Assembly: GCA_964551735.1 (NCBI GenBank)
Contig: CAZKEF010000022.1
Span: 36,981 to 100,980 of the forward strand
DNA from: DAOUAT01 sp964551735
GTDB taxonomy: Bacteria > Chloroflexota > Anaerolineae > CG2-30-64-16
Direction of reading: 5' to 3'
DNA: 64,000 nt
In this document: positions 44,952-53,977 of the stretch, piece after piece
Layout: the number at the start of each line of letters is the position of its first letter
Numbering within the stretch: the first letter of the stretch is position 1
Translations under genes and position numbers: made by a program
The notes under the pieces: model-generated
What the model was told of the DNA's origin: nothing
What the model saw: the letters and a program-made list of their open reading frames with translations, nothing else
Database searches by the model: none

Positions 44952-45854
44952 TCAGCCTTTGATGCCGGTGAAACGGATGCCTTCGATGAACTGCTTCTGC
45001 GCGAAGAAGAAGAGCACGATAATCGGGATCGTGGTCAGCACGGCCGCGGCCGAGAGCAGGTTCCACGGCACCATGTTCATCGAGCTGTGTCCGCCGCCCA
45101 ATGACGCGCCCATGATGCCCATCAGGTAGTTCAACCCTTGCTGCAGCACATAATGATCCTGTGACCAGAGATACACCGAAGGCCCATAGAAGTCGTTCCA
45201 GCGGCCCAGGAATTGGAGCACGATGAGCGCCGCGATAGGGGCCGTGCTGAGCGGCAAATAGACGTGCCGGAAGATCAGTAGCTCGGTTGCGCCGTCAACG
45301 ATCGCAGCATCGGCCAGGTCGCGTGGCACCGAAAGGAAGAACTGGCGCAGCAGAAAGATCTCGAACGCGCCGCCGAACAGGGCCGGGACAAGGAACGGGT
45401 AAAAGGTGTCCACCCACTTGATCTTCGAGTAGAGGACATAGATCGGGATGGTGACGATCTGGCCGGGCACCATCATGGTGGCCAGCATGATCGTAAACAG
45501 GACGGCGAGCCAGCGGGCTTTGAACCGGGCGAAGCCATAGGCCACCAGCGCGGAGGAAAAGACCGAGGCGATGACGGGCGGCACGCTGATGATCAGGCTG
45601 TTGCGCAGATAGAGCATGAACGGAAACTTGGACAGCGCCTCGGACCAGTTGCCCAGGTAGAAGGACTCGGGCCAGAACACGGTGATGCTGCGGAGCACGT
45701 TGGGCGAGGTGCGAAAGGCGGTCACCACCACCCACAGGAAGGGCAGCACGACCACAAAGCCGATCGCCACCAGCAGCAGGTAGATGATCACGGCCCCCCA
45801 GCGGATCGGGCGGCGATGTCTCATTTGAGGCAGGGTCGGTGCAACGGCAGCCAT
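44952..45854 (-). CDS. Sugar ABC transporter permease (MalG type)
   Basis: A 300-residue inner-membrane permease with six predicted helices. The cytoplasmic EAA loop is visible as ADAAIVDGATELLIFRHVYL-P-L, the contact site for an ATPase subunit. Residues near the end (GIRFTGIKG) are typical of the MalG/CUT1 group. It starts 3 bp after the MalF-type gene. No MsmK/UgpC-type ATPase gene is in the window, so a shared ATPase encoded elsewhere is expected. Confidence 0.92.
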   Translation of the reverse strand: MAAVAPTLPQMRHRRPIRWGAVIIYLLLVAIGFVVVLPFLWVVVTAFRTSPNVLRSITVFWPESFYLGNWSEALSKFPFMLYLRNSLIISVPPVIASVFSSALVAYGFARFKARWLAVLFTIMLATMMVPGQIVTIPIYVLYSKIKWVDTFYPFLVPALFGGAFEIFLLRQFFLSVPRDLADAAIVDGATELLIFRHVYLPLSTAPIAALIVLQFLGRWNDFYGPSVYLWSQDHYVLQQGLNYLMGIMGASLGGGHSSMNMVPWNLLSAAAVLTTIPIIVLFFFAQKQFIEGIRFTGIKG

Positions 45855-45857
45855 CGC

Positions 45858-46802
45858 TTATTCTCCCGAGTAATACACAAAGCGCTTCGACAGCAGGAAA
45901 TTCAGGCCGGTGACCAAGAGGATGCCCAGGAAGAGGATCCAGCCCAGCGCGGAGGCGTAGCCCATGCGGTACGGCGAGTTGAAGCCGACCACGTAGACAT
46001 AAACGTTGTAAAAAAGCGTGCGGCCGCCCGGCCAGCCCACGTTGCCGCCGAGGACAACCGATTGGGTGAACACCTGGAACGCGCCGATGCAGCCCAGCAC
46101 CAGGTTGAAGAAGAGCACGGGCGAGATCATCGGGATGGTGATATGGCGGAAACGCTGCCAGCTATTGGCGCCATCTATCGCCGCGGCCTCGAGCAGGCTG
46201 CGGGGCACATCCTGGAGGCCGGCCAGCAGGATGATCATGGCGCCGCCGAAGCCCCAGGCGCCCATGATGACCATGGTGATGAGCGCCGTGTCGGTGCTGG
46301 CGAACCAGCCGGGCTGCGGCAGGCCCAGTTTGCCCAGGAACGCGTTGATCAGGCCGCGGCCGGGATCGAACAGGGCCCGGAACACCACGATGGTTGCCAC
46401 CGGCGGGACCAGGGTTGGCAAGAAGAAAAGGGTGCGCCACCCGCTCATCCCGCGCGCCTTCTGGTTCAGCAGCAGCGCCGTGCCGAGACCGATGAGCAGG
46501 TTGATCGGCACCGAGAGGATGGCGTACAGTAGGGTATTCTGGATGGCCCGCACGAAGGTCTTGTCGCGCGTGAACATGAAGATGAAGTTCTTGAGGCCGA
46601 TCCAGTTGTATTCGTCTTCCAAGAGCCGGAAATCGGTGAAGCTGAGATAGAGCGACCGGAGAACGGGATACGCCATCAAGAGCAGGAAGCCGATCAGCCA
46701 GGGCGCGATGAAGGCCAGCGCCGTCAGATTGTAAAGTGCTCGCCGGCGCACACGGCCCTGGTGAGTTGTTGTTGTGGCTGTTGTTGCGGCTGTCGAGGTC
46801 AT
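45858..46802 (-). CDS. Sugar ABC transporter permease (MalF type)
   Basis: A 314-residue CUT1-family permease. A Thr/Ala-rich N-terminus is followed by helix 1 (LTALAFIAPWLIGFLLLMAY), and the EAA loop is SLLEAAAIDGANSWQRFRHI-TIP. With the MalG-type gene and the solute-binding lipoprotein it forms an importer for a mono- or oligosaccharide. The 156-bp gap to the binding-protein gene contains a palindromic repeat. Confidence 0.92.
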   Translation of the reverse strand: MTSTAATTATTTTHQGRVRRRALYNLTALAFIAPWLIGFLLLMAYPVLRSLYLSFTDFRLLEDEYNWIGLKNFIFMFTRDKTFVRAIQNTLLYAILSVPINLLIGLGTALLLNQKARGMSGWRTLFFLPTLVPPVATIVVFRALFDPGRGLINAFLGKLGLPQPGWFASTDTALITMVIMGAWGFGGAMIILLAGLQDVPRSLLEAAAIDGANSWQRFRHITIPMISPVLFFNLVLGCIGAFQVFTQSVVLGGNVGWPGGRTLFYNVYVYVVGFNSPYRMGYASALGWILFLGILLVTGLNFLLSKRFVYYSGE

Positions 46803-46825
46803 GGTGTCGGCCTCCTGACCCGAAA

Positions 46826-46915
46826 ATGGGACGCGGACTACGTAGACGACGCGGACGACGCGGATAAACTTTGCTCCTGTCCGCGTTGCCCGCGGTATCC
46901 GCGTCGTCCGCGTTC
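46826..46915. repeat. GACGCGGA-type inverted repeat, copy 2
   Basis: A perfect 16-bp inverted repeat (46851-46866 with 46896-46911, GCGGACGACGCGGATA) inside a longer array of GACGCGGA-like units. It sits between the binding-protein and permease genes, where a hairpin could raise the upstream gene's transcript level. Confidence 0.65.
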
Positions 46916-46958
46916 TCGTTCTGATCCCTGTTTATATCATTTGAATACTTGATTCGTA

Positions 46959-48386
46959 TCAATAGGTCGAGGCGGTGCAGTCAGGATAGGTCGCGTCGAG
47001 ATAGTCTTGAGCGGCCTGATCGGCCCGTTTCATGCCCTCTTCGACCGTGATCTTGCCTTCCAGGATCTCGTCAATGATGGGTTGGACATGGTTCTGGGTG
47101 GCCTCGACGAAGCCCAGGTGGCGCGGCAGGCCCATGCCCAGGTTGTTGGTGAAGGCGCCGAAGATGTCTTCGATCTGCCGCGGGGCGCGGGTGCGCTGAT
47201 CCATCGGCATGTCGGTGAGCGCCTTCTGGACGTCCAACCGGGAGACCGGGCCGACTGACGTGAAGTACTTGTAGCCGGCGTCGTAGCTGGCGATCCACTT
47301 CAGCGCTTCCCAGGCGGCCTGCGGGTTCGGGCAGTCCTTGTGGATGGAGAAGCCGGTCAGCGCCTGTTCGCCGCCCGCTTGCTGCGTCAGCCCCATGGGC
47401 AGCGCTGTGACATCGAAGTCCACGCCTGCGCTGCGGTAGGTTGGCCAAAGGCCCGTGTGGCTGCCGTAGCTCATCGCCACCTTGCCGCCCTGGAACCCGC
47501 CCAACGAGTCCTCGGTGGGCAGCCAGGAGACTTTGTCCGGCCCGGCCTGCACCAGGGAGACGAAGTACTTCATGCCTGCGATCGCTTCCGGGGTGTCCAG
47601 CGTCACCTGGCATGACTTGGTGTCCATCCAGTCGCCGCCGGCCTGACGGAGGAAGATCAGCCAGGAGCCCCACCAGCCGTGGGACATCTCGACACCCCAC
47701 TGGGTCACCTTGCCCTCTTCGATCTTCGTGAGCTTGCGGGCCGCATCCATGAACTGGTCCTTGCTCCAGTCAGAGGTGGGGTAAGTGATGCCCGCTTCGT
47801 CGAACAGCTTCTTGTTGTAGTAGAGCAGGCTCAGGTTGAACCAGGGCGATAACGCCTTGAGCTTGCCGTCAATTTTGAGCGGATCCACGGCCGCGGCCGG
47901 GAACTGGTTGAGGTCGAACGACTTGTCGGCCGCGATGAAGGGATCCAGGTCCAGGCTGGCTTTCAGCTCTTTGGGCCACACATCGCCGCCGTCAATGAGG
48001 CACGAGGGCGTGCCGGCCGCAGCCAGCTTGTTCTGGTCGCCGTTCCAGATGATGTTCAACTTGATTTCCGGATAGGCGGCCTGGAATTCTTTCCACATCG
48101 CCTCATAGATCGGGCCGATGACGGCGTCGTTGCGGAACGCGAACATCAGGTCGCCGGAGACGGCCGGAGCCTTGGGCTCGGGGGTTGCGGTGACCTGCAC
48201 CTCGACCATCTTTTCGACGACTTGGGTTTCGACGACCTTTACCTCTTGGGTGACGACCTTCTCGACGATCTTCTCCTTTTCAACCACCTGGGGGGTGGGG
48301 GCGACGCAGCCAACCACCATCACGACCAGCGCGATGAGGGTGACCAACCTGAAGAGCTTGCAGGATGAGAGATGCTTGGCGGACAT
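46959..48386 (-). CDS. Sugar ABC transporter solute-binding lipoprotein
   Basis: A 475-residue family 1 extracellular binding protein. The lipobox is VVMVVGC with Cys27, followed by a long charged linker (VVEKEKIVEKVVTQEVK and further) common in Chloroflexota binding proteins. The mature domain shows the usual hinge-type layout (YPEIKLNIIWNGDQNKLAAA; AALPMGLTQQAGGEQALTGF; KWIASYDAGYKYFTS). It should capture the glycan fragment outside the cell and deliver it to the MalF/MalG permeases. Its gene lies third in the LacI-headed operon. Confidence 0.9.
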   Translation of the reverse strand: MSAKHLSSCKLFRLVTLIALVVMVVGCVAPTPQVVEKEKIVEKVVTQEVKVVETQVVEKMVEVQVTATPEPKAPAVSGDLMFAFRNDAVIGPIYEAMWKEFQAAYPEIKLNIIWNGDQNKLAAAGTPSCLIDGGDVWPKELKASLDLDPFIAADKSFDLNQFPAAAVDPLKIDGKLKALSPWFNLSLLYYNKKLFDEAGITYPTSDWSKDQFMDAARKLTKIEEGKVTQWGVEMSHGWWGSWLIFLRQAGGDWMDTKSCQVTLDTPEAIAGMKYFVSLVQAGPDKVSWLPTEDSLGGFQGGKVAMSYGSHTGLWPTYRSAGVDFDVTALPMGLTQQAGGEQALTGFSIHKDCPNPQAAWEALKWIASYDAGYKYFTSVGPVSRLDVQKALTDMPMDQRTRAPRQIEDIFGAFTNNLGMGLPRHLGFVEATQNHVQPIIDEILEGKITVEEGMKRADQAAQDYLDATYPDCTASTY

Positions 48387-48431
48387 GGTTTCTCCTTCTG
48401 TTCTATAGGGTAGATTGACCGCCGGTTACGA

Positions 48432-50228
48432 TCATGCCGGCGCGGGAATGTGATAGTCAACGACCACGTTATTGATGAACAGCTTGTTGTCCTTGTAGGA
48501 TGCCTCACCTCCTGGGGGTGTCAGGGCCAGCACCACGCCGGTATCGGCGGGCAGGTCGAGCCGGGTGGGGCCGCTGGCGTTTTCCAGGGCGAACCGGTGG
48601 TTGGTGGCGTCGTAAATGCTCCCCGCCCGGTCGCCGAGGTCCAGCGTCAGGGTCCTGGGCGAGTCATAAGGGTTGTAGTACAGGTAGGTCGGATAGGCAG
48701 CCGCGTGGTAGAAATCGGTGGCGAGCAGATCGAGCCGCAGGATCTTCTCGTCCTCGGTTGGGGCGACGATGCTCCCCAGCAGCCCCACATGGGTTGAGCC
48801 GTAGATGCCGAAGTCGGTTTTGCCCCAGCCCATCTTGAGCGGGTCGCCGGCCGCGTAGCACCGGACCCCTTTGTCGCTGATCTCCTGCAACCCCTCGTAC
48901 GCGATCACGTGCTCGGGGTCGCCCTGCCAGAACGCGCTGGACTGCTGGTCGGCCGGCAGGGCGTCCGCGTAGAAGAGCCGCGCGTTGTTGGCCAGGTTGA
49001 GCAGCCACTTGCCGATGGCCCGCGCGTAGCGCGTGTCGTAGCGTGCGATGGGGGCCAGCGCACCAGCCCAGGCGAAGGTGTTCATAGCGAAGGCGTAGCC
49101 TGAGGCCATGGTGCGCAGCGAGGCCAGCCCGTGGCAGTCGTAATCGCCCCAGCGCCGGATGTTCACGCCCCAATCGTAGCGGTAGTAGCTGCCATCGAAG
49201 CACCAGTTGATCAGCTTCGCGGCGTCGTAGGACGCGCCCGCTTCCGCGTTCATGCGGACCGCCAGATAGGCGCCGAAGGGCAGCAGCACCTCATAGAGCG
49301 GATTGCGTTCCACGTGATGGAGGAACTGCATACACCAATCCGCGGCTTGCAGGTATTTCTTGTCGCCGAACCGCTGATAGGCCATATACTGGAGCCAGGC
49401 GATCCCGGCCGCGGCATCCGGCTCCTTCCACTGGCCGTTGAACTTCGGCTTCATCTCGGCGAAGTCGAACGCGGTGTAGAGGAAGTCCGGGTAGGATGTG
49501 TCGCTGCCGCCCATCGCGACGCACGCGTCATACCAACGATCCGCGGTGATGCGCATGATCTCGGCCATCCGGGCCTTCTGCGGGTAGAGCGAGGCCAGGG
49601 CGCAATACTCGACCGCAGGGTAGGTCTCATACCAGAAGGTGCGGCCGGTGAGCGCAGAGGTGCCGTTGAGTACCAGATTCAGGCCGTTCGCCGTGTTGAA
49701 GTAGTCCTCCAGCATGTCCACCCAATCGTGCCCGCCCTGGGTGGTCTTGTCAATGCCGACCAGGGTCGCGCCGAGCACGGCCGCGATGCAGGTAATCCCT
49801 TCGTGCGCGTTGCCCGCGCCCTGCCGGGTGTCCCCCACGTAAGAGGGCAGGCCGAAACCGTCGCGCGCCATGTTGATCCGCGTCTTGTCCCACCAGATCA
49901 GCGGCAGATAATCGCCCTGCGCCTCAAAGTCGAAGGCCAGCGCGTCGAATTTGCGCGCCACCGTACGCCAGTCCCGCATCTTGAACGGCTGCGGGATGTT
50001 CGGCATCAGCTCCACCTGGGTGATGGGCAACTGGGCCGGCACTGGGGTCGGGGATGGGGCCGGTGTTGCGGGCGGTATGGCAGTGGGCGTCGCGGCCGGC
50101 ACAGGCGTTGGCGCAACCGGCGCCGGTTGCGCGGCCGTGCAGCCGGCCAGTGCGGCGCCCGCGCCCGCCGCGGCCAGCCTGACGAACTGGCGGCGGGTCA
50201 AGGTGCGGCCCAGATTCCCTGCCATCAT
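48432..50228 (-). CDS. Tat-exported lipoprotein, probable alpha/alpha-barrel enzyme
   Basis: A 598-residue protein with a twin-arginine signal (TRRQFVRLAAAGAGAALAGC) whose cleavage site is also a lipobox at Cys30, so it is exported folded and lipidated. A Pro/Thr-rich spacer of about 40 residues follows. The body is rich in aromatic and helical repeats (FWYETYPAVEYCALASLYPQ; LQYMAYQRFGDKKYLQAADW; AMNTFAWAGALAPIARYDTR), which suggests an (alpha/alpha)6 barrel as in many glycosidases and lyases, then a small beta domain. I cannot assign a family. Next to lacI (1-bp gap) and the importer, it is a good candidate for the outer enzyme that releases the imported sugar. Confidence 0.75.
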   Translation of the reverse strand: MMAGNLGRTLTRRQFVRLAAAGAGAALAGCTAAQPAPVAPTPVPAATPTAIPPATPAPSPTPVPAQLPITQVELMPNIPQPFKMRDWRTVARKFDALAFDFEAQGDYLPLIWWDKTRINMARDGFGLPSYVGDTRQGAGNAHEGITCIAAVLGATLVGIDKTTQGGHDWVDMLEDYFNTANGLNLVLNGTSALTGRTFWYETYPAVEYCALASLYPQKARMAEIMRITADRWYDACVAMGGSDTSYPDFLYTAFDFAEMKPKFNGQWKEPDAAAGIAWLQYMAYQRFGDKKYLQAADWCMQFLHHVERNPLYEVLLPFGAYLAVRMNAEAGASYDAAKLINWCFDGSYYRYDWGVNIRRWGDYDCHGLASLRTMASGYAFAMNTFAWAGALAPIARYDTRYARAIGKWLLNLANNARLFYADALPADQQSSAFWQGDPEHVIAYEGLQEISDKGVRCYAAGDPLKMGWGKTDFGIYGSTHVGLLGSIVAPTEDEKILRLDLLATDFYHAAAYPTYLYYNPYDSPRTLTLDLGDRAGSIYDATNHRFALENASGPTRLDLPADTGVVLALTPPGGEASYKDNKLFINNVVVDYHIPAPA

Positions 50229-50229
50229 C

Positions 50230-51255
50230 TCACCCCTGCTCCTGGCAACCGCAGGAGGCGCGGATGATCAGCTCGGCGTTCACCATGCTGATCACGGCGG
50301 CGTCTTCTTCGCCGGGTTCGCGCTTTATCAAGTCAATCAGCCGCCGCGCCGCCAGGATGCCGAGCTGGCGTTTGGGCACGCGCATGGTGGTCAGCGAGGG
50401 GCAGACGTGGGCCGCGGCCACGACGTCATCGAAGCCGACGATGGCCAGGTCTTCCGGCAGCGACCGGCCTGCTTCCTCCGCGCCGCGCAGCGCGCCCATC
50501 GCCATCGCGTCGTTGATGGCGAAGATGGCGGTGGTCTCGGGGAACGCCTCCAATGCCTGGCGCACGGCGCGGCGGCCGGTGTCAACGGTGGTGTCCTCCT
50601 GGCGGATGACGTTTGGGGTCAGCCCGGCGTCCTCCATGGCCCAGCGATAGCCTGCGGCGCGCGCCCGGCTGGAGGCCCACGCCTTCGGCCCGCTGAGCGC
50701 GACGATGTGGCGATGGCCGTGCGCGGCGATCAGGTGCTGCGTGGCCTGGTAGCCCGCGGTCTCATCCTCGACCAGGACGGCGTTGATGGGCGGGTTCATC
50801 ACGGTGTTGTCCACCAGCACCAACGGGATGCCGGCGGCATGGAGGGAGAGGATGAGCTGCTGGGGGAAGAAGGGGCCAACCACGATCAAGCCGTCTACGC
50901 GCTTTTCGGCCACCAGTTGGATGCTCGCCGCTTCGGCCATGCCCGGGTAGACGGTGGACACCATCATGAAGTAGCTCTGGCGGGCCAGCTCCTGCTCGAC
51001 TCCCCGCATCACATGGTAGTAGAACGGATCACCGGCCAGCGGCAGCGAGCGCTCGAACGATAGGAAGCCCACGGTATCGGTGCGCTGGAGCGCCGGATTG
51101 CGGCCGGCCGGGCCTGGCACATAGTTCATCTGCCGCGCCAGCTCCAGGATCTGGTCGCGCATCTGCGTGCTTACGCCCGGCTTGTTGTTCAACGCGCGGG
51201 AGACGGTGGCCGGCGAAACCCCAAGCTGTTCAGCAAGTTGATCGAGGGTCGGCAT
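50230..51255 (-). CDS. LacI-family transcriptional regulator
   Basis: A 341-residue repressor. The N-terminal helix-turn-helix and hinge are clear: TLDQLAEQLGVSPATVSRAL-NNKPGVS and LARQMNYVPGPAGRNPALQR. The ligand-binding domain follows (DTVGFLSFERS; VDGLIVVGPFFP; AIFAINDAMAMGALRGAEEA; LAIVGFDDV). The ATG at 51255 is chosen because AAGGA lies 8 bases upstream and residue 2 begins the helix-turn-helix. Its own promoter has a palindrome in the spacer, so it probably represses itself. It is the first gene of the leftward operon and divergent from the rightward UroD gene, and likely controls both. Confidence 0.92.
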   Translation of the reverse strand: MPTLDQLAEQLGVSPATVSRALNNKPGVSTQMRDQILELARQMNYVPGPAGRNPALQRTDTVGFLSFERSLPLAGDPFYYHVMRGVEQELARQSYFMMVSTVYPGMAEAASIQLVAEKRVDGLIVVGPFFPQQLILSLHAAGIPLVLVDNTVMNPPINAVLVEDETAGYQATQHLIAAHGHRHIVALSGPKAWASSRARAAGYRWAMEDAGLTPNVIRQEDTTVDTGRRAVRQALEAFPETTAIFAINDAMAMGALRGAEEAGRSLPEDLAIVGFDDVVAAAHVCPSLTTMRVPKRQLGILAARRLIDLIKREPGEEDAAVISMVNAELIIRASCGCQEQG

Positions 51256-51297
51256 AGGTGCGATCCTTGAACGGAAATCAACGTAATTACTGCGCAA

Positions 51298-51326
51298 AGT
51301 ATAACGCAATTTCTTGCGCTTGTCAA
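51298..51326 (-). promoter_or_regulatory. lacI promoter with operator in the spacer
   Basis: Minus strand TTGACA, 17 bp, TATACT. The spacer itself is the palindrome GCGCAA-GAAA-TTGCGT (51304-51319), the expected shape for a LacI-family operator. A second partial palindrome, TACTGCGCAAAGTA, overlaps the -10 box at 51289-51302. Confidence 0.75.
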
Positions 51327-51464
51327 GGGGTAATTTGAGGCAATTTCAGACGAATTTTGCGTGACGGCTGCTTTCAAGACGCTAAGTGCGGCAGCAGACC
51401 GCTGTTTGTCGCGGCGGCAGGGGCTGTTCGGGGAAAAACCGATCCAACAACCGTCATTTGCCTA

Positions 51465-51493
51465 TTGACAAACCCGCAGAAGTGATATATGAT
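51465..51493 (+). promoter_or_regulatory. Promoter of the rightward UroD/GH130 operon
   Basis: Perfect TTGACA, 17 bp, TATGAT. Transcription would begin near 51500, inside a cluster of operator-like half-sites. Confidence 0.72.
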
Positions 51494-51495
51494 CA

Positions 51496-51533
51496 GCGCA
51501 AGGCTTTTCGTGTTTTTGCGTAAAATCTTGCGT
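51496..51533. promoter_or_regulatory. Operator-like half-sites downstream of the rightward promoter
   Basis: GCGCAA (51496-51501), TTTTGCGTAAAA (51514-51525) and TTGCGT (51528-51533). The half-sites match the palindrome in the lacI promoter, and their place at the transcription start fits repression by the adjacent LacI protein. Confidence 0.55.
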
Positions 51534-51568
51534 GATCCCGATTCTTCATCGTTTGTTGGAGGCCGGTC

Positions 51569-52732
51569 ATGCCCCAAACGGATTTCACCCGCCACAACGA
51601 GGAGGTGCGCCAGGTCTGGGACGCGTATCGCGCGGGCCGGCCACGCCGCGTTCCCTTTGCCAATTTCACCATCGGCCCGCGTATCTGGGTGCTGGACCCC
51701 GCCCTCAACACCGAGGGCATCACCTGGGAGGCCATGAGCAACGACCCTGAGCTCATGTTCCGGACCTACCTCAACTACAAGCATTACCTGGTCCACAACA
51801 TCCCGCACGACATCGAGATGGGCGTGCCGGCCGAAGGGAAGTGCTGGGAGATCGGCACGGAGTTCGTCAACGTCTTCGAGGAGGGGTGGCTGGGCTGCCC
51901 GGTGATCTACCCGGAGAATCAGGTCACGGCCTCGCTGCCCGCTTACACCGGTGACAGGAAATGGCAGATCCTCGAGCGGGGTATCCCCGACCCCTTCGGC
52001 GGCTTCAACGCCCGCGTGCGCGAGTACTATGAATACTTCCTCGACCGCGCCGCCAGCTACGAGTTCCACGGCCGCGGGGTCAGCGTTTACCCGCCCTGCC
52101 CCATCGCCACGGGCGGCCCGTTCACGGTCGCGGTCGGCGTGCGCGGGCACGAGCTGCTGGAAGACATGCTGGTGGGTGAGGACTACTACCACCGGCTGAT
52201 GGACTTCATCGTGGAGGCGACCATCGTGCGCATCCGCGCCTGGCGTGCCTACCTGGGCCTGGACTTGCGGCCGCGGGATGGCGGGTTCGGCGACGACGCA
52301 ATCCAGTTCCTCTCACTCAAGCAGTACCGCGAGAAGGTGCTGCCCTATCACAAACGCCTGAAGGACGCGCTCTTCGAGCCGGGCGGCGCGTTCGCCATGC
52401 ACCTGTGCGGCAACGTCCAGCGCCTGCTGCCCACCCTGGTCGGGGAACTGGGCGCCACCTCCTTCGACACCGGCTATCCACTCACGTGGGAGACGCTGCG
52501 CGATGATGTGGGTGAGGGGGTGGAGATCATGGGCGGGGTGCCCGTCACGGATCTGATGGCCGAGCCGCCGGAGACCATCTTCCAGAAAGCCAGGACGATC
52601 CTCCAGAGCGGCATCATGCGCGGCGGCCGCTATATCATGAAGGAAGGCAACAACGTGCCGCCTGGGATGCCGTTGGCGAACCTGGCGGCCATGTACGCGG
52701 CGGTGAAGCAGTTTGGAGTCTATCAGCATTAG
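51569..52732 (+). CDS. UroD-family protein 3 (methyltransferase-like)
   Basis: A 387-residue UroD-superfamily protein and the first gene of the rightward operon; TTGGAGG precedes the ATG. It opens with EEVRQVWDAYRAGRPRRVPF and carries FAMHLCGNVQRLLPTL, the His-x-Cys-Gly motif of zinc-dependent methyltransferases. The conserved end reads IMRGGRYIMKEGNNVPPGMP. It is longer than paralogs 1 and 2 because of an aromatic-rich insertion in the first half (YEYFLDRAASYEFHGRGVSV). A methyl transfer role is inferred from the motif and the company of GH130 genes. Confidence 0.82.
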   Translation: MPQTDFTRHNEEVRQVWDAYRAGRPRRVPFANFTIGPRIWVLDPALNTEGITWEAMSNDPELMFRTYLNYKHYLVHNIPHDIEMGVPAEGKCWEIGTEFVNVFEEGWLGCPVIYPENQVTASLPAYTGDRKWQILERGIPDPFGGFNARVREYYEYFLDRAASYEFHGRGVSVYPPCPIATGGPFTVAVGVRGHELLEDMLVGEDYYHRLMDFIVEATIVRIRAWRAYLGLDLRPRDGGFGDDAIQFLSLKQYREKVLPYHKRLKDALFEPGGAFAMHLCGNVQRLLPTLVGELGATSFDTGYPLTWETLRDDVGEGVEIMGGVPVTDLMAEPPETIFQKARTILQSGIMRGGRYIMKEGNNVPPGMPLANLAAMYAAVKQFGVYQH

Positions 52733-52744
52733 ACATTATCGGCC

Positions 52745-52808
52745 GTGAGATTCTTCGCTGGTCTGTTGCCGCAATGAAAGGCTCTGGGCCAACCCGCTCA
52801 GAATGACT
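52745..52808. repeat. GAGATTCTTCGC..GCTCAGAATGAC repeat, short copy
   Basis: It begins GTGAGATTCTTCGCTGG and ends CCGCTCAGAATGAC. The same start and end words occur in the longer element at 55113-55248. Confidence 0.6.
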
Positions 52809-52846
52809 GTTCTCCCTGATAATCTCTATTGAGGAGTTATTCATCT

Positions 52847-53977
52847 ATGCAACCTTATGGCATTCCCGTGGAACGGTGCAACGACGGCAAGCCGATCATC
52901 GCGCCGAGCGAGAACTGGTGGGAAACGGGCGTCACGTTCAACGCGGCCGCGGTCTATCTGCCCCGCTCACCCGAAAACGACGCCATCATCCGGGCGCTTC
53001 TGCCCATGCGCACCCTCGATGACCCCGACCTGGCCGAGGGGGTCGTGGCGATCCACTACCGCGCGCGACCGGAGACCGACCCCGGCTCATCCTTCGTCCG
53101 CAGCTTCATCGGCCTGGCGCTCTTCACCCCAACGCTGGCGCCGCTCTACCGCTACCGTGAGCCGGTGATCTACCCCGATTCCGCCCCGGATGGCTTCGAC
53201 CGCTACGGCGTGGAAGACCCGCGCATCACCCGCTTCGGCGACACGTTCTGGATGCTCTATTGCGGGCTGCAAGCCGACCCGGTGACCACGTACCGCGCGC
53301 GCCTTTGCCTTGCCCGCTCGACGGACCTGCGCCATTGGGAGAAGCTGGGGCCGGTGCAGGGCGACGTCAACGACGCTTTCAACAAGGACGGCGTGCTTTT
53401 GCCCGACGCGATTGACGGCCGATACTACATGCTGCACCGGCCGTACTGGGATGGTCTGCCGCTGGACGATTTCGCCATCCACCTGGCAGCCGCGGCGGAG
53501 ATCACCGGCGAGTGGCGCGACCTGGGCCTGATCCTCCACGCTTACCCGAACTCGCGCTGCCGCCACTCCTGGGTGGGCGGCGGTTCGGTGCCCATCCCCA
53601 TGGGCGGCCGGCGCTACGCCGAGATCTACCACACCGGCAACTACCTGAACGATGTGGATCGCGAGTACGATCTGGATGTCGCGCTGCTGGATTTCGACGC
53701 GTTCGACCCGGCGCGACCGGCTTCGCTGGTCACGGCCCGCCTGGAACACCTGATGACCCCGGAGACCCCGGCTGAGCTGCGGTCGCGCTCCAGCCTGATG
53801 GTGGGCAACGTGCTCTTCGCCTGCGGCTCTTACGAGTACGGCGACGACATTGTGATCATCTACGGCGGCGCCGACACCTACACGTTGGCTGCGCGCGTGG
53901 ACACAGCGACCCTCTTCGCCGCGCTGGAACGCGCGGGCCTGACCAACCCGCACCTCACGCCGGAGGCAATTTTCTGA
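52847..53977 (+). CDS. GH130-family glycoside phosphorylase or hydrolase, copy 2
   Basis: A 376-residue beta-propeller enzyme, longer than copy 1. The catalytic Asp is expected at D124 in YGVEDPRITRFGDTFWMLY. Other GH130 blocks are FNKDGVLLPDAIDGRYYMLH, RCRHSWVGGGSVPIP, RYAEIYHTGNYL and DIVIIYGGADTYTLAARVDT. The ATG at 52847 is used because GAGGAG lies upstream; an in-frame GTG or ATG earlier is possible. Its TGA overlaps the ATG of the next UroD gene (TGATG), so the pair is translationally coupled. The two GH130 copies are divergent and may act on different linkages. Confidence 0.88.
   Translation: MQPYGIPVERCNDGKPIIAPSENWWETGVTFNAAAVYLPRSPENDAIIRALLPMRTLDDPDLAEGVVAIHYRARPETDPGSSFVRSFIGLALFTPTLAPLYRYREPVIYPDSAPDGFDRYGVEDPRITRFGDTFWMLYCGLQADPVTTYRARLCLARSTDLRHWEKLGPVQGDVNDAFNKDGVLLPDAIDGRYYMLHRPYWDGLPLDDFAIHLAAAAEITGEWRDLGLILHAYPNSRCRHSWVGGGSVPIPMGGRRYAEIYHTGNYLNDVDREYDLDVALLDFDAFDPARPASLVTARLEHLMTPETPAELRSRSSLMVGNVLFACGSYEYGDDIVIIYGGADTYTLAARVDTATLFAALERAGLTNPHLTPEAIF

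Noticed and set aside
46826..46915. GACGCGGA array considered as a CRISPR array
   Set aside because: Units are too short, imperfect and palindromic with no spacers of even length, and there are no cas genes.
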